From assembly GCA_032718475.1 (NCBI GenBank), contig JAUCBJ010002200.1:1-64000 (forward strand): a stretch of 64,000 bases of DNA, given 5' to 3'. The translations under genes were made by a program, and so were the position numbers. Position 1 is the first letter of the stretch, and each line of letters starts with the position of its first letter. This stretch comes from Nemertoderma westbladi (taxonomy: Eukaryota; Xenacoelomorpha; Nemertodermatida; Nemertodermatidae). Below the pieces are notes generated by a model. The model did no database searches, was not told the DNA's origin, and saw nothing but the letters and a program-made list of their open reading frames with translations. Shown piece after piece: positions 12,549-26,900 of the stretch.

Positions 12549-15500
12549 ATACAACTGTACCAACCTGTACCAAGCCCCTCCAGTAATACAACTGTACCAA
12601 CCTGTACCATCCCCTCCATTAATACAAATGTATCAACCTGTACCAAGCCCCTCCATTAATACAACTGTACCAACCTGTACCATCCCCTCCATTAATACAA
12701 CTGTACCAACCTGTACCAAGCTCCTCCAGTAATACAACTGTAACTGTACCAACCTGTACCAAGCTCCTCCATTACTACAACTGTACCAACCTGTACCAAG
12801 CCCCTCCAGTAATACAACTGTACCAACCTGTACCAAGCCCCTCCATTAATACAACTGTACCAAGCTCCTCCATTAATACAAATGTATCAACCTGTACCAA
12901 GCCCCTCCGTTAATACAACTGTACCAACCTGTACCATCCCCTCCATTAATACAACTGTATCAACCTGTACCAAGCCGCTCCAGTAATACAACTGTACCAA
13001 CCTGTACCAAGCTCCTCCAGTAATACAACTGTACCAACCTGTACCAAGCTCCTCCATTAATACAAATGTATCAACCTGTACCAAGCCCCTCCATTAATAC
13101 AACTGTACCAACCTGAACCATCCCCTCCATTAATACAACTGTACCAACCTGTACCAAGCCCCTCCAGTAATACAACTGTACCAACCTGTACCAAGCTACT
13201 CCAATAATACAAATGTATCAACCTGTACCAAGCCCCTCCATTAATATAACTGTACCAACCTGTACCAAGCTCCTCCAGTAATACAACTGTACCAACCTGT
13301 ACCAAGCTCCTCCAGTAATACAACTGTACCAACCTGTACCAAGCCCCTCCAGTAATACAACTGTACCAACCTGTACCAAGCTCCTCCAGTAATACAACTG
13401 TACCAACCTGTACCAAGCTCCTCCAGTAATACAACTGTACCAACCTGTACCAAGCTCCTCCAGTAATACAACTGTACCAACCTGTACCAAGCTCCTCCAG
13501 TAATACAACTGTACCAACCTGTACCAAGCTCCTCCAGTAATACAACTGTACCAACCTGTACCAAGCTCCTCCAGTAATACAACTGTACCAACCTGTACCA
13601 AGCCCCTCCAGTAATACAACTGTACCAACCTGTACCAAGCTCCTCCAGTAATACAACTGTACCAACCTGTACCAAGCTCCTCCAGTAATACAACTGTACC
13701 AACTTGTACCAAGCCCCTCCAGTAATACAACTGTACCAACCTGTACCAAGCTCCTCCAGTAATACAACTGTACCAACCTGTACCAAGCTCCTCCATTAAT
13801 ACAAATGTATCAACCTGTACCAAGCCCCTCCATTAATACAACTGTACCAACCTGTACCATCCCCTCCATTAATACAACTGTACCAACCTGTACCAAGCCC
13901 CTCCAGTAATACAACTGTACCACCCTGTACTAAGCTACTCCATTAATACAAATGTATCAACCTGTACCAAGCCCCTCCATTAATACAACTGTACCAAGCT
14001 CCTCAATTAATACAAATGTATCAACCTGTACCAAGCCCCTCCATTAATACAACTGTACCAAGCTCCTCCAGTAATACAACTGTACCAACCTGTACCAAGC
14101 CCCTCCAGTAATACAACTGTACCAACCTGTACCATCCCCTCCATTAATACAAATGTATCAACCTGTACCAAGCCCCTCCATTAATACAACTGTACCAACC
14201 TGTACCATCCCCTCCATTAATACAACTGTACCAACCTGTACCAAGCTCCTCCAGTAATACAACTGTAACTGTACCAACCTGTACCAAGCTCCTCCATTAC
14301 TACAACTGTACCAACCTGTACCAAGCCCCTCCAGTAATACAACTGTACCAACCTGTACCAAGCCCCTCCATTAATACAACTGTACCAAGCTCCTCCATTA
14401 ATACAAATGTATCAACCTGTACCAAGCCCCTCCATTAATACAACTGTACCAACCTGTACCATCCCCTCCATTAATACAACTGTATCAACCTGTACCAAGC
14501 CGCTCCAGTAATACAACTGTACCAACCTGTACCAAGCTCCTCCAGTAATACAACTGTACCAACCTGTACCAAGCTCCTCCATTAATACAAATGTATCAAC
14601 CTGTACCAAGCCCCTCCATTAATACAACTGTACCAACCTGAACCATCCCCTCCATTAATACAACTGTACCAACCTGTACCAAGCCCCTCCAGTAATACAA
14701 CTGTACCAACCTGTACCGAGCTACTCCATTAATACAAATGTATCAACCTGTACCAAGCCCCTCCATTAATACAACTGTACCAAGCTCCTCAATTAATACA
14801 AATGTATCAACCTGTACCAAGCCCCTCCATTAATACAACTGTACCAACCTGTACCATCCCCTCCATTAATACAACTGTACCAACCTGTACCACGCCCCTC
14901 CATTAATACAACTGTACCAACCTGTACCATCCCCTCCATTATACAACTGTACCAACCTGTACCAAGCCCCTCCAGTAATACAACTGTACCAAGCTCCTCC
15001 ATTAATACAAATGTACCAACCTGTACCACGCCCCTCCATTAATACAACTGTACCAACCTGTACCATCCCCTCCATTATACAACTGTACCAACCTGTACCA
15101 AGCCCCTCCATTAATACAACTGTACCAAGCTCCTCCAGTAATACAACTGTACCAAACTGTACCAAGCCCCTCCATTAATACAACTGTACCAACCTGTACC
15201 ATCCCCTCCATTAATACAACTGTACCAACCTGTACCACGCCCCTCCATTAATACAACTGTACCAACCTGTACCATCCCCTCCATTATACAACTGTACCAA
15301 CCTGTACCAAGCCCCTCCATTAATACAACTGTACCAAGCTCCTCCAGTAATACAACTGTACCAACCTGTACCAAGCCCCTCCAGTAATACAACTGTACCA
15401 ACCTGTACCACGCCCCTCCATTAATACAACTGTACCAACCTGTACCATCCCCTCCATTATACAACTGTACCAACCTGTACCAAGCCCCTCCAGTAATACA

Positions 15501-18500
15501 ACTGTACCAACCTGTACCAAGTCCCTCCATTAATACAACTGTACCAACCTGTACCATCCCCTCCAGTAATACAACTGTACCAACCTGTACCAAGCTCCTC
15601 CATTACTACAACTGTACCAACCTGTACCAAGCCCCTCCAGAAATACAACTGCACCAACCTGTACCAAGCCCCTCCATTAATACAACTGTACCAAGCTCCT
15701 CCATTAATACAAATGTATCAACCTGTACCAAGCCCCTCCATTAATACAACTGTACCAACCTGTACCATCCCCTCCATTAATACAACTGTACCAACCTGTA
15801 CCAAGCCCCTCCAGTAATACAACTGTACCAACCTTTACCAAGCTCCTCCATTAATACAAATGTATCAACCTGTACCAAGCCCCTCCATTAATACAACTGT
15901 ACCAACCTGTACCATCCCCTCCATCCCCTCCAGTAATACAACTGTACCAACCTGTACCAAGCTCCTCCAGTAATACAACTACCAACCTGTACCAAGCTCC
16001 TCCAGTAATACAACTGTACCAACCTGTACCAAGCTCCTCCAGTAATACAACTGTACCAACCTGTACCAAGCTCCTCCAGTAATACAACTGTACCAACCTG
16101 TACCAAGCCCCTCCAGTAATACAACTGTACCAACCTGTACCAAGCTCCTCCAGTAATACAACTGTACCAACCTGTACCAAGCTCCTCCATTAATACAAAT
16201 GTATCAACCTGTACCAAGCCCCTCCATTAATACAACTGTACCAACCTGAACCATCCCCTCCATTAATACAACTGTACCAACCTGTACCAAGCCCCTCCAG
16301 TAATACAACTGTACCAACCTGTACCAAGCTACTCCATTAATACAAATGTATCAACCTGTACCAAGCCCCTCCATTAATACAACTGTACCAAGCTCCTCAA
16401 TTAATACAAATGTATCAACCTGTACCAAGCCCCTCCATTAATACAACTGTACCAACCTGTACCATCCCCTCCATTAATACAACTGTACCAACCTGTACCA
16501 CGCCCCTCCATTAATACAACTGTACCAACCTGTACCATCCCCTCCATTATACAACTGTACCAACCTGTACCAAGCCCCTCCAGTAATACAACTGTACCAA
16601 GCTCCTCCATTAATACAAATGTACCAACATGTACCACGCCCCTCCATTAATACAACTGTACCAACCTGTACCATCCCCTCCATTATACAACTGTACCAAC
16701 CTGTACCAAGCCCCTCCATTAATACAACTGTACCAAGCTCCTCCAGTAATACAACTGTACCAACCTGTACCATCCCCTCCATTATACAACTGTACCAACC
16801 TGTACCAAGCCCATCCATTAATACAACTGTACCAAGCTCCTCCAGTAATACAACTGTACCAACCTGTACCAAGCCCCTCCAGTAATACAACTGTACCAAC
16901 CTGTACCACGCCCCTCCATTAATACAACTGTACCAACCTGTACCATCCCCTCCATTATACAACTGTACCAACCTGTACCAAGCCCCTCCAGTAATACAAC
17001 TGTACCAAGCTCCTCCATTAATACAAATGTATCAACCTGTACAAAGCCCCTCCATTAATACAACTGCACCAAGCTCCTCCATTAATACAAATGTATCAAC
17101 CTGTACCAAGCCCCTCCATTAATACAACTGTACCAACCTGTACCATCCCCTCCAGTAATACAACTGTACCAACCTGTACCAAGCTCCTCCATTACTACAA
17201 CTGTACCAACCTGTACCATCCCCTCCATTAATACAACTGTACCAACCTGTACCACGCCCCTCCATTAATACAACTGTACCAACCTGTACCATCCCCTCCA
17301 TTATACAACTGTACCAACCTGTACCAAGCCCCTCCATTAATACAACTGTACCAAGCTCCTCCAGTAATACAACTGTACCAACCTGTACCAAGCCCCTCCA
17401 GTAATACAACTGTACCAACCTGTACCACGCGCCTCCATTAATACAACTGTACCAACCTGTACCATCCCCTCCATTATACAAATGTATCAACCTGTACCAA
17501 GCCCCCCCATTAATACAACTGCACCAAGCTCCTCCATTAATACAAATGTATCAACCTGTACCAAGCCCCTCCATTAATACAACTGTACCAACCTGTACCA
17601 TCCCCTCCAGTAATACAACTGTACCAACCTGTACCAAGCTCCTCCATTACTACAACTGTACCAACCTGTACCAAGCCCCTCCAGAAATACAACTGTACCA
17701 ACCTGTACCAAGCCCCTCCATTAATACAACTGTACCAAGCTCCTCCATTAATACAAATGTATCAACCTGTACCAAGCCCCTCCATTAATACAACTGTACC
17801 AACCTGTACCATCCCCTCCATTAATACAACTGTACCAACCTGTACCAAGCCCCTCCAGTAATACAACTGTACCAACCTTTACCAAGCTCCTCCATTAATA
17901 CAAATGTATCAACCTGTACCAAGCCCCTCCATTAATACAACTGTACCAACCTGTACCATCCCCTCCATCCCCTCCAGTAATACAACTGTACCAACCTGTA
18001 CCAAGCTCCTCCAGTAATACAACTACCAACCTGTACCAAGCTCCTCCAGTAATACAACTGTACCAACCTGTACCAAGCTCCTCCAGTAATACAACTGTAC
18101 CAACCTGTACCAAGCTCCTCCAGTAATACAACTGTACCAACCTGTACCAAGCCCCTCCAGTAATACAACTGTACCAACCTGTACCAAGCTCCTCCAGTAA
18201 TACAACTGTACCAACCTGTACCAAGCTCCTTCAGTAATACAACTGTACCAACCTGTACCAAGCTCCTCCAGTAATACAACTGTACCAACCTGTACCAAGC
18301 CCCTCCATTAATACAACTGTACCAAGCTCCTCCAGTAATACAACTGTACCAACCTGTACCAAGCTCCTCCAGTAATACAACTGTACCAACCTGTACCAAG
18401 CCCCTCCAGTAATACAACTGTACCAACCTGTACCAAGCTCCTCCAGTAATACAACTGTATCAACCTGTACCAAGCTCCTCCAGTAATACAACTGTACCAA

Positions 18501-19568
18501 CCTGTACCAAGCTCCTCCAGTAATACAACTGTACCAACCTGTACCAAGCTCCTCCAGTAATACAACTGTACCAACCTGTACCAAGCCCCTCCAGTAATAC
18601 AACTGTACCAACCTGTACCAAGCTCCTCCAGTAATACAACTGTATCAACCTGTACCAAGCTCCTCCAGTAATACAACTGTACCAACCTGTACCAAGCTCC
18701 TCCAGTAATACAACTGTACCAACCTGTACCAAGCTCCTCCAGTAATACAACTGTACCAACCTGTACCAAGCTCCTCCAGTAATACAACTGTACCAACCTG
18801 TACCAAGCCCCTCCAGTAATACAACTGTACCAACCTGTACCAAGCTCCTCCAGTAATACAACTGTACCAACCAGTACCAAGCTCCTCCAGTAATACAACT
18901 GTACCAACCTGTACCAAGCTCCTCCAGTAATACAACTGTACCAACCTGTACCAAGCTCCTCCAGTAATACAACTGTACCAACCTGTACCAAGCTCCTCCA
19001 GTAATACAACTGTACCAACCTGTACCAAGCTCCTCCAGTAATACAACTGTACCAACCTGTACCAAGCCCCTCCAGTAATACAACTGTACCAACCTGTACC
19101 AAGCTCCTCCAGTAATACAACTGTACCAACCTGTACCAAGCTCCTCCAGTAATACACCTGTACCAACTTGTACCAAGCCCCTCCAGTAATACAACTGTAC
19201 CAACCTGTACCAAGCTCCTCCAGTAATACAACTGTACCAACCTGTACCAAGCTCCTCCATTAATACAAATGTATCAACCTGTACCAAGCCCCTCCATTAA
19301 TACAACTGTACCAACCTGTACCATCCCCTCCATTAATACAACTGTACCAACCTGTACCAAGCCCCTCCAGTAATACAACTGTACCACCCTGTACTAAGCT
19401 ACTCCATTAATACAAATGTATCAACCTGTACCAAGCCCCTCCATTAATACAACTGTACCAAGCTCCTCAATTAATACAAATGTATCACCCTGTACCAAGC
19501 CCCTCCATTAATACAACTGTACCAAGCTCCTCCAGTAATACAACTGTACCAACCTGTACCAAGCTCCT
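12549..19568. repeat. 37-bp POLR3F-derived splice-site array, distal block
   Basis: The basic unit, read on the minus strand, is ATTACTGGAGGAGCTTGGTA-CAG followed by GTTGGTACAGTTGT: 37 bp. Variants carry GGGG for GGAG, AATGG for ACTGG, a deletion of the second TTGGTACAG, or a GATGG junction giving shorter units. Long blocks recur inside (12633-13084 matches 14158-14609 at offset 1525; 15851-16180 matches 17895-18224 at offset 2044), so it evolves by duplication of multi-unit blocks as well. The distal edge at about 12549 borders unique intron DNA; the proximal edge is the BEL/Pao target duplication. Confidence 0.95.
19564..19568. repeat. target-site duplication CTCCT, left
   Basis: CTCCT directly before the LTR; matches 35589-35593. 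The 5-bp length fits BEL/Pao integration. Confidence 0.9.
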
Positions 19569-20746
19569 TGTTCGCGCTTTCAGACCTTTGGCAGTTTAAC
19601 CCGCCAAATTAAAATGTCTTCTAGATATTAAATCGCTTTTTAGCCTATGACAAGTATTTGATTCACTACACTAGTCGAAACCAATCTGTGCGCGATCATT
19701 CACCCGCTGGATATTCCCGGGAGATTGGGTTCGACGGTTTAATTTTATTGCTATGTAAGCCTAATGTATTATTCGACTGACAGTATTATATAATCTCTGA
19801 CAATATTATTCACCTTAGGGAATATTAACAGTTCCTTTAGGACGTGGCGCTTTATTTATATAAACAGAGTTATGACTTAAACTACTCACAACGATATGGC
19901 TTAATTATAATTCACATATATGGCGCATTCTTTAGGAAATGCTTCTTTAACAGACTCACTCGTACACAATGCTGCACAATACTGCACACTAATCTGCCAA
20001 TCTTCACTGATTTTAGTCACATATAAAAGGAACACAGACTGACTCATGTAGGGTCTATCAAATAACATTAGATTCACTTCAAACCACTTTAACATAAGTC
20101 ACAATCGTTATAGGTAACCTTTCTCTCTTACCTTCGGTATATCAAGAATATTGGGTTTTCGGGGTTATTTCTCGTTATTCCAATATAATAATTCATCAAC
20201 AAATATAATGAATAACCGACAACAAATAGCAGTATACAGTATTGATTGAGCAGGTAATTTTTAGCAGTGAGATATTCAAGTGATTAAAAGCCAGTTAAAG
20301 GATATATGTCCTTATAATTAAACCTACTAGTGTTGAGCTAAAAAGCAGAAAGCACAAAACACTAAAAAGCCGTTCTTTCGTGGCTTTGAAAAACTCGTGA
20401 CTACTACTCTATACGAGGATACCAACTACCCTTATTCCACGAAGCTCCCGTTCAACACAGAGAAAGAGCAGTGAGATAGGAAAATTTCAGTTCAGTAGCT
20501 CTGTGATAGGTCAAAATCAAGGCTAACTCAAATTCTATTGGGAGATACAAAAACAAGGCTATGACGCAACCTTCCTAGGCTGGTTGGCCGATTAAACAGA
20601 GCCCAGATACCTGCGTACAGCAAATCAGCCAATAAGCTGGTAGCTTGCACTATTTTAGCTATAGATCCCCTTGAGAGTATTCTAGCGACCGGGGGGGAAC
20701 TGGCCAGCAAAGCAAACGAACCAGTTATACCACAAAAGCTTTTACA
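19569..20746 (-). repeat. 3' LTR of BEL/Pao element
   Basis: 1178 bp, TG...CA ends, nearly identical to the LTR at 34408-35588. Transcribed in the same direction as POLR3F. Short open frames inside have no similarity. Confidence 0.93.
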
Positions 20747-23700
20747 CCGCTCCCAGAAAATGGGATTTAAGTCTATAAAATATACAAAATCACAGTTTCT
20801 AAAATATAAAAATACTCTAAACAGTTAGTCTTTCTTGCGCGGACGGCGTTTACGCAGTTTTTTAAAGCTAGCAAGAGTCATTTTCTCTTTGGGGCGAGCC
20901 ACTTTACGAGGAGGGCTGTAGCTCCTAGGCGAAGGGTGCAATATAATTGCATCAGAAGGTGCAGGGTTACGATCGGTATACCGTCCATTTCGATATGCTT
21001 CTCCTCAAGCTGATTTTCCTCCGTTTGTCATGGGATACGTTCGTCCAAAACTCTCGCAGAGAATAGGGTTTTCTAAGCTTGATATCTTCTTAGAGATTCG
21101 AGATTTCCCAATCGAACTGAGATAAGGCCAATTCGTTTATCGATTGGACTTACTGTTATAACTTACGTTTATCTGAACAAACGAAGGTTTCTTTTTTGAT
21201 CTTTGTAGAATAGCGTTTAATTCGTTTCGCACAACGTTCTCCTTCACCTTGATAAAGGGTTGTATCGCGTTAAACGGGGACGACCATACGGTTGGATAGT
21301 GATATTAGGTGTCCGCGTCACAATCCGGCTAGGTAAGATGGGCGGCTAGCTAGGAATCACTATCGGAGTGTTACCGATTAATTGTTAGGGTAGCACTAGA
21401 TCTTTGAGCAGTGAATACAGCTCGGGAGGATCCGTCATACTAATAGGATCAAGAGTCTGAGGCCTCACTAGGGAATGAGGAGCTCTGATCGAGTATTCCG
21501 AAACTCTGATCATTGGTTTATTTAAGGATCGTCTGAGTCGAACGAGCGTAGGTGATACATTGAACAAGTTTCGCTCGAAACTCCCGTAAGTATAGCGAGT
21601 AAAACCGTGTTTAAAGCAACGTCTCCGCGGATGTTTATGTCTTTCTGTTTGTTGGTTGGGTCTTGGGCATTCATCACAATAACACCAAAGACACACGTCT
21701 TATAGGGGAAACGCGAGTGATCCTTCTCCAGCTTACAATACTCCTCCATCCGTTCGAAGCTATCCGGTACAACAGGTAGCGGTCGATCGGCGGTAAGATA
21801 CATCATAGTGGAATAGAGCCGTTTGAGTTCCACCATGCGGTCATGATGTATACCTTGAGGATATCGAGTTTCTAGATTCTGTTGACTGGTAATATCGAGA
21901 TAGGTTTCTCTCAATAATTCCAAGTATTTGGTGAAGTCGCTGCGTTTATCCGGCTCTTCAACATCTGTACTTTCGATTCGGTTTCGCATAGAATTCTTAT
22001 ATTCGATTCTCGGTTTATTGTTCCGCCTCCGCTGGGTATGATATTTAAATAGAACCATTTCCCTTTTGGTGTCTATATCGTCTATATCGTGTAAATCGAT
22101 AGGATGACCAGTAGTTAAGAAGGCCATATACGTACCATTACGCTGCGTATATCGAGCAGCGAATTTTCTATAGTCCAACTCGCGCGCGAGCTGCTCTTTG
22201 GACATTGGCGGTTCGATATAACGACCATCGTCCTCCGCAGCAGTTGGACTAACGTCGCCGCGTATTAAGCTATCAACAAACGCTTGTAAAAGTAGAGTAT
22301 ATCGCTCCCCGATACCAAGAACATCTTCTATCAACTCCGTCATATCTGCTATATATGAGTTTATCCATATTATAATGAGTTTATATTTAGGCGAGCGGGC
22401 GTCGCTGCCTACCCCTCTTTGCCCCCCGGACAGTGCGAGATCCTCAGCGCCGATGTGTCGCCGCCGATGTACTTTCGCCAACGATGTAGCCGCACAACGA
22501 CAACGACAACCGGCACAAGTCACTCGACTGTCCGTCCCAAAGGCTTAGATTTAGATGTACTTCAGGTTTTCCTTGGAGAGTTAGGTTACTTTTACGATTG
22601 CGACTAGCTACTGTAAACACACTTTAGCAGTAACATTCACCTATAAACTCACAAATACCACACAACTGGTCACAACTACGCACATTCGGGCCATTTGTCC
22701 GTTAGTCAATGCCTTCCAGAATGTCACTGTATTATTATGTATCCTTGGATACTAGTAGGGCGCTATTTATTCCCTATGCTATTCAATGGGACAAGCTTTC
22801 TATTGTTCTTTTAACTCAATTCTAATTCTAGCGTGGTTGTTGCTATGGTGACATTATGCAAAGCTAGCGGTAGAATTAGAGTAATTCCAATGCATACAGA
22901 TCTGGGATGTTATTTAATAGTATTCTTTAATAGTCAATGTTCTGTTTTATACATGACTTTATGAATTTTATCGGCTATTGACTAGGTTTGGGAGACTTTC
23001 GCACACTCATATGCATAATAAGATAAATCTCCGCTCCCTTGATCTATTAATTAATGGAATTTTGGGAATGTTATAAATTGCGTAAAAATGGCAATTTATT
23101 AAATTCATTAAAAGGCATGAATTTAAATTATTCCCTGAGATTTTATTATTTGATAATTAAATGGACATGTTTTGATTCTAGAACATGTCTGGGGACACAA
23201 GATCCTTAATTCTATGACAATTGTCTTTTTAAGAATATCGGTAAATGCTACGATATCTTAATTGACTAGAATTGTTGAAGGATCTGAATTTTACAGATTT
23301 TGATTTATTAGATTTGCAAATATTAAATAATTAATATTTGAGATGGGCACCGATTTATTCCAGAACTTGTCTGGGGACGTTAACCACTGATTCTAGAATT
23401 TGTCTTTCAAGTATATCGGTGGGTGCCGCGATATCTTAATCGACTAGAATTACAGATGGTCAAAGGGTTTAACAGATTTATTTTGCGTTATACGCTACTG
23501 TTAAAGGGACATCACGCTACTATATGTATTATTTAATATACGGTATGAGAGCAATATCGCACGAAGCAATGTCAGTGTGAAGAGGCAAGTCGTTTCCAAG
23601 GTCTACCCAGAGCTTGGCTTAGCCGAGACACGAGGATCTGAACTTTGCATTCCTAATACTCTGCCTACCAATAACACTTAAATATAGTAGTGGCTTTATT

Positions 23701-23995
23701 GTACTTTAATAAGTACGGACATTTCATCTTACTGTAGTTACGTATTTATAATATAATACGGACAGTAAGGAAAGAGAAAAAATAATTATTTCTTCGCCGT
23801 CTCACTAAATATAATATAAGTAATTACGTACGTAATAAACACGAATATATTGCTCTATTCTACAAAATAATCGCTAAATAATATTCTACTAAATTAAATA
23901 AAACGATTATAATAAAATTACATAGTAATACATACATAAATATAAAAATAATAAAAATATAAAATAATAGAGTCACACGCCCACTCCGAACGATA
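20747..23995 (-). other. BEL/Pao 3' region downstream of pol
   Basis: A 3.2-kb stretch between integrase and 3' LTR. It holds the unidentified ORF below, a broken basic C-terminal coding stretch (21006-20828, ending KKLRKRRPRKKD), and two direct copies of about 97 bp (23181-23278 and 23361-23457: TGTCTGGGGAC..., GATATCTTAATYGACTAGAA). The polypurine tract before the LTR is short (GGGAGCGG just inside 20747). Confidence 0.7.
21522..22523 (-). CDS. unidentified ORF3 in env position of BEL/Pao element
   Basis: 333 codons open. A more likely start is the Met at 22343 (MTELIEDVLGIGERY), because the first 60 residues are low-complexity and Cys/Arg-rich. The rest is hydrophilic and charged (ARELDYRKFAARYTQRNGTY, YKNSMRNRIESTDVEEPDKR, ITSQQNLETRYPQGIHHDRM). 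There is no signal peptide, membrane segment or furin site, so it does not look like an envelope protein. Around 21610 the coding look passes to another frame (about 21640-21385: HGFTRYTYGSFERNLFNVSP), then to a third frame ending in a basic tail at 20828. The original product may have been longer and broken by frameshifts. Function unknown; I recognise no family. Confidence 0.5.
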   Translation of the reverse strand: MTCAGCRCRCAATSLAKVHRRRHIGAEDLALSGGQRGVGSDARSPKYKLIIIWINSYIADMTELIEDVLGIGERYTLLLQAFVDSLIRGDVSPTAAEDDGRYIEPPMSKEQLARELDYRKFAARYTQRNGTYMAFLTTGHPIDLHDIDDIDTKREMVLFKYHTQRRRNNKPRIEYKNSMRNRIESTDVEEPDKRSDFTKYLELLRETYLDITSQQNLETRYPQGIHHDRMVELKRLYSTMMYLTADRPLPVVPDSFERMEEYCKLEKDHSRFPYKTCVFGVIVMNAQDPTNKQKDINIRGDVALNTVLLAILTGVSSETCSMYHLRSFDSDDP

Positions 23996-26900
23996 TTAAG
24001 TTGGGGAGTCCCTAGATGTCGGTTGGATTAGGGAAGTGGTCGTGGGAAGAGTTTCTTGCCTTCCATAGTTTCCGGAGAGCTCTCTGTCTCTTTCCAGTAA
24101 ACATAAACGTCCCACCGGGCGATTGAGATGTTGAGTCTCAAAGACTATCCCTGGTTTCTTAAAGTTACGTCGCATGACGACGAGTTCTACGGATCGCACC
24201 AAACCATCGCTCGAGATATGAGTCTCGATGATACGTCCTGTTTGCCATCGCTTACGTGGGAGATCGGGGTCCACAATAAGCACCATGTCTCCAGCGCTGA
24301 CGTTTTCTTGCTGCGCAAACCACTTAGTTCGAAGTTGTAGAGTGGGCAGGTAATGTTTCTCGAAATGGTCAGCGAAACGACGGGATAGCAACTGCATAAG
24401 TTGCCAGGTTCGACGGCAGTACTCGTCTCCGTCTGTGATCTCCGATCGTGGGAGCATGGCTACGGGTTTCTTCAGTAGAAAGTGCGCGGGTGTTAGCGCT
24501 TCCAGGGAATCAGGACTTGAAGAGACTGGCATAAGCGGTCTTTCGTTGAGATAAGCGGCGATTTCCTCCATTAACGTCCGCAATAGTTCGTCGGTGAGAT
24601 AAGCGCGACAAGGCACAATAAAGTGGAACGCAGTCTTCACGCTCCTAATCAATCTCTCCCAACTTCCTCCCCACCAAGGGGCGTCGGCGGCGTTGAAGGT
24701 CCAGCTAGACGCTGTTATCCTTAGCTGATCGTCCACCTGTCTTTTGTTCCAGTCCTTTACGTAAGCTTGAATTTCGTTGTTGGCGCCAATGAAGTTCGTT
24801 CCCTTATCCGATCTCATCGTGTTACTGGTTCCGAAACGAGCGATCTGTCGTCGTAAACTCAACACGAAGCTGTTGGTGGATAGATCGTTTACCATATCGA
24901 GATGGATAGCTCTACAAGTCATACAAACGAAGATGACACACCATCTCTTGACTATAGTCCGGGCACGATATACTTCAATAGGGCCAAATAAATCCACACC
25001 GGTATTAGTAAAGGGTGGTTCATAGAAGCTTACTCTTTCCCTAGGTAATTCTGCCTCTCGCTGTGTTAAAGGCCTACTGAATGCTTTCCTACAGGGTATG
25101 CAGTTCCTAAGAACTTGGTTCAGAGCCCTACGGGGTTTATAAAAATAGTAGCGAGTTCGAATTTCGCTCAGAACTCGTTCTCTACCAGCATGGTACAGTT
25201 TGCTATGAACATCTACAATTATCTTGATTTGTATGTCAAGATTTCTAATGAGGATGGGAAACTTAGTGTCAAAGGATAATGGGGCGTTGGTCAGTCTACC
25301 TCCAACACGTATTAACCCATCTATCATGGTACTAGAGAAGCGATCCCTTAAGCGCATCTGTGGATTTCTTAATAACAGGAAATACTTATCGGAATCCTCA
25401 TAGCATTGTAGGAGTCTCAGCATCTGTTTGTTGGTTTCATCATGCTCCTGGTAGCTGATCTTCTCCTTTAGAAACCTGTCGGATACCTTGTATTGGGGAA
25501 GATCTTTAACAACATGGACTCGTGCAGATGTTGATGGAGCATCATCACTATGGGTCTTTGTCCCGGAGTAACGATGATGAAAACATCGTTTTAGATAGGT
25601 GACAGCTTTACAGAGCCGATTCCAGGAACTGTAGTGACGTATCGCTCTCTGCAAGAGAGGTGAGAGTCCTTGCGAAATATCTGGTATTCCAGATTTCCAA
25701 TCCTTGTCACGGATTTCCAAGACTTCTTTAGTCGTGGCAGTGGGTTTCTGATCCAAAGCATCATCTCCGGAAGTAAATAATACAGATAGATCAACCGCAG
25801 GCTTAAACAACTTCGATTTACTCGCTCGAGTTTTGGGTTTAACTTTCTCCGCTCCCTTGGCCTGTCTGATCTCTGCTGTTGTGAGATGGGGTGGCCATTC
25901 TTCTTCTTCTCTGTAGAGAAAGTCAGGTCCTCCTAACCATTCGGGAGTATTTACCAATTCCTTTGGAGTCGCTCCCCGGGAAGCGATGTCTGCTGGGTTA
26001 ATCGTTCCGGGGCAATGTCTCCATTGGTCCATCGTCGTGCGACTAAGTATGATGGCTACCCTGTTGGTAACGAAGACGCTGAACTGACAGACTTCATTGG
26101 TTATATACTCTAACACGAGTAAAGCGTCGGTCCAATAGACAGTTTTCTCTAATGTATAGTCAATCTGTTCGGTTACATTCCGGCCGATGGCTGTAGCGTA
26201 TAGAGCCGCTTTTAACTCCGCTCGAGGAACTTTCAACTTGTTGTTGATTAATGCCTTAGAAGTAACCAAGGCGACTTTGATTCCATCCGGAGTTTCCACT
26301 CTTAGGTAGGCTACTATACCTATTCCCATATCGCTGGCGTCTCCAAACACACGGAGTTGATAGGAATACGTAGGGAGAACATGACCAAAATATGAACGGG
26401 AAATTATAAAATCCTCGATAGCCGGCAGAGAATCTTCCCATTTCATCCACTTCTTCAATAATTCTCCCTTAAGTGGATCGTCCCATGAGTGGTTTTCAAG
26501 CCACATTTGTTGTACCAAACTACGAGCAATCAATATAACTGGGCTAATAAATCCCAATGGATCGAAATAAGTGCTCAGTATACTTAAGCAAATCCGTTTG
26601 GTTCGAACTAGATTATCTCGCTGTTTTAGCTGGAAAAACAGGATATCTCGCTCTGTGTCCCATTTCAAGCCGAGTGTCTTGGTTTCTGGCAGATCATCTT
26701 TGATCAAATCGAGATCTTTCGCTCCTCGATCTTCCGCAGGGATCGACTCCAGAAACTCACGGGAGTTGCTGGTGAATTTCGTTAATCGAAACCCACCTCT
26801 TTTTAAGCACTCTACCGTTCCTTTAGCGACCTCAATGGCTTCCTCAACTGATGGGAGGGACTTCAGATTGTCGTCCATGTATATGTCTCTCTTGATGTTG

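Noticed and set aside
12549-19568. CRISPR-like array of 37-bp repeats
   Set aside because: There are no unique spacers: units abut directly, and the DNA is eukaryotic.
21522-22523. Envelope gene of the BEL/Pao element
   Set aside because: No signal peptide, transmembrane anchor or cleavage site; composition is soluble and charged.
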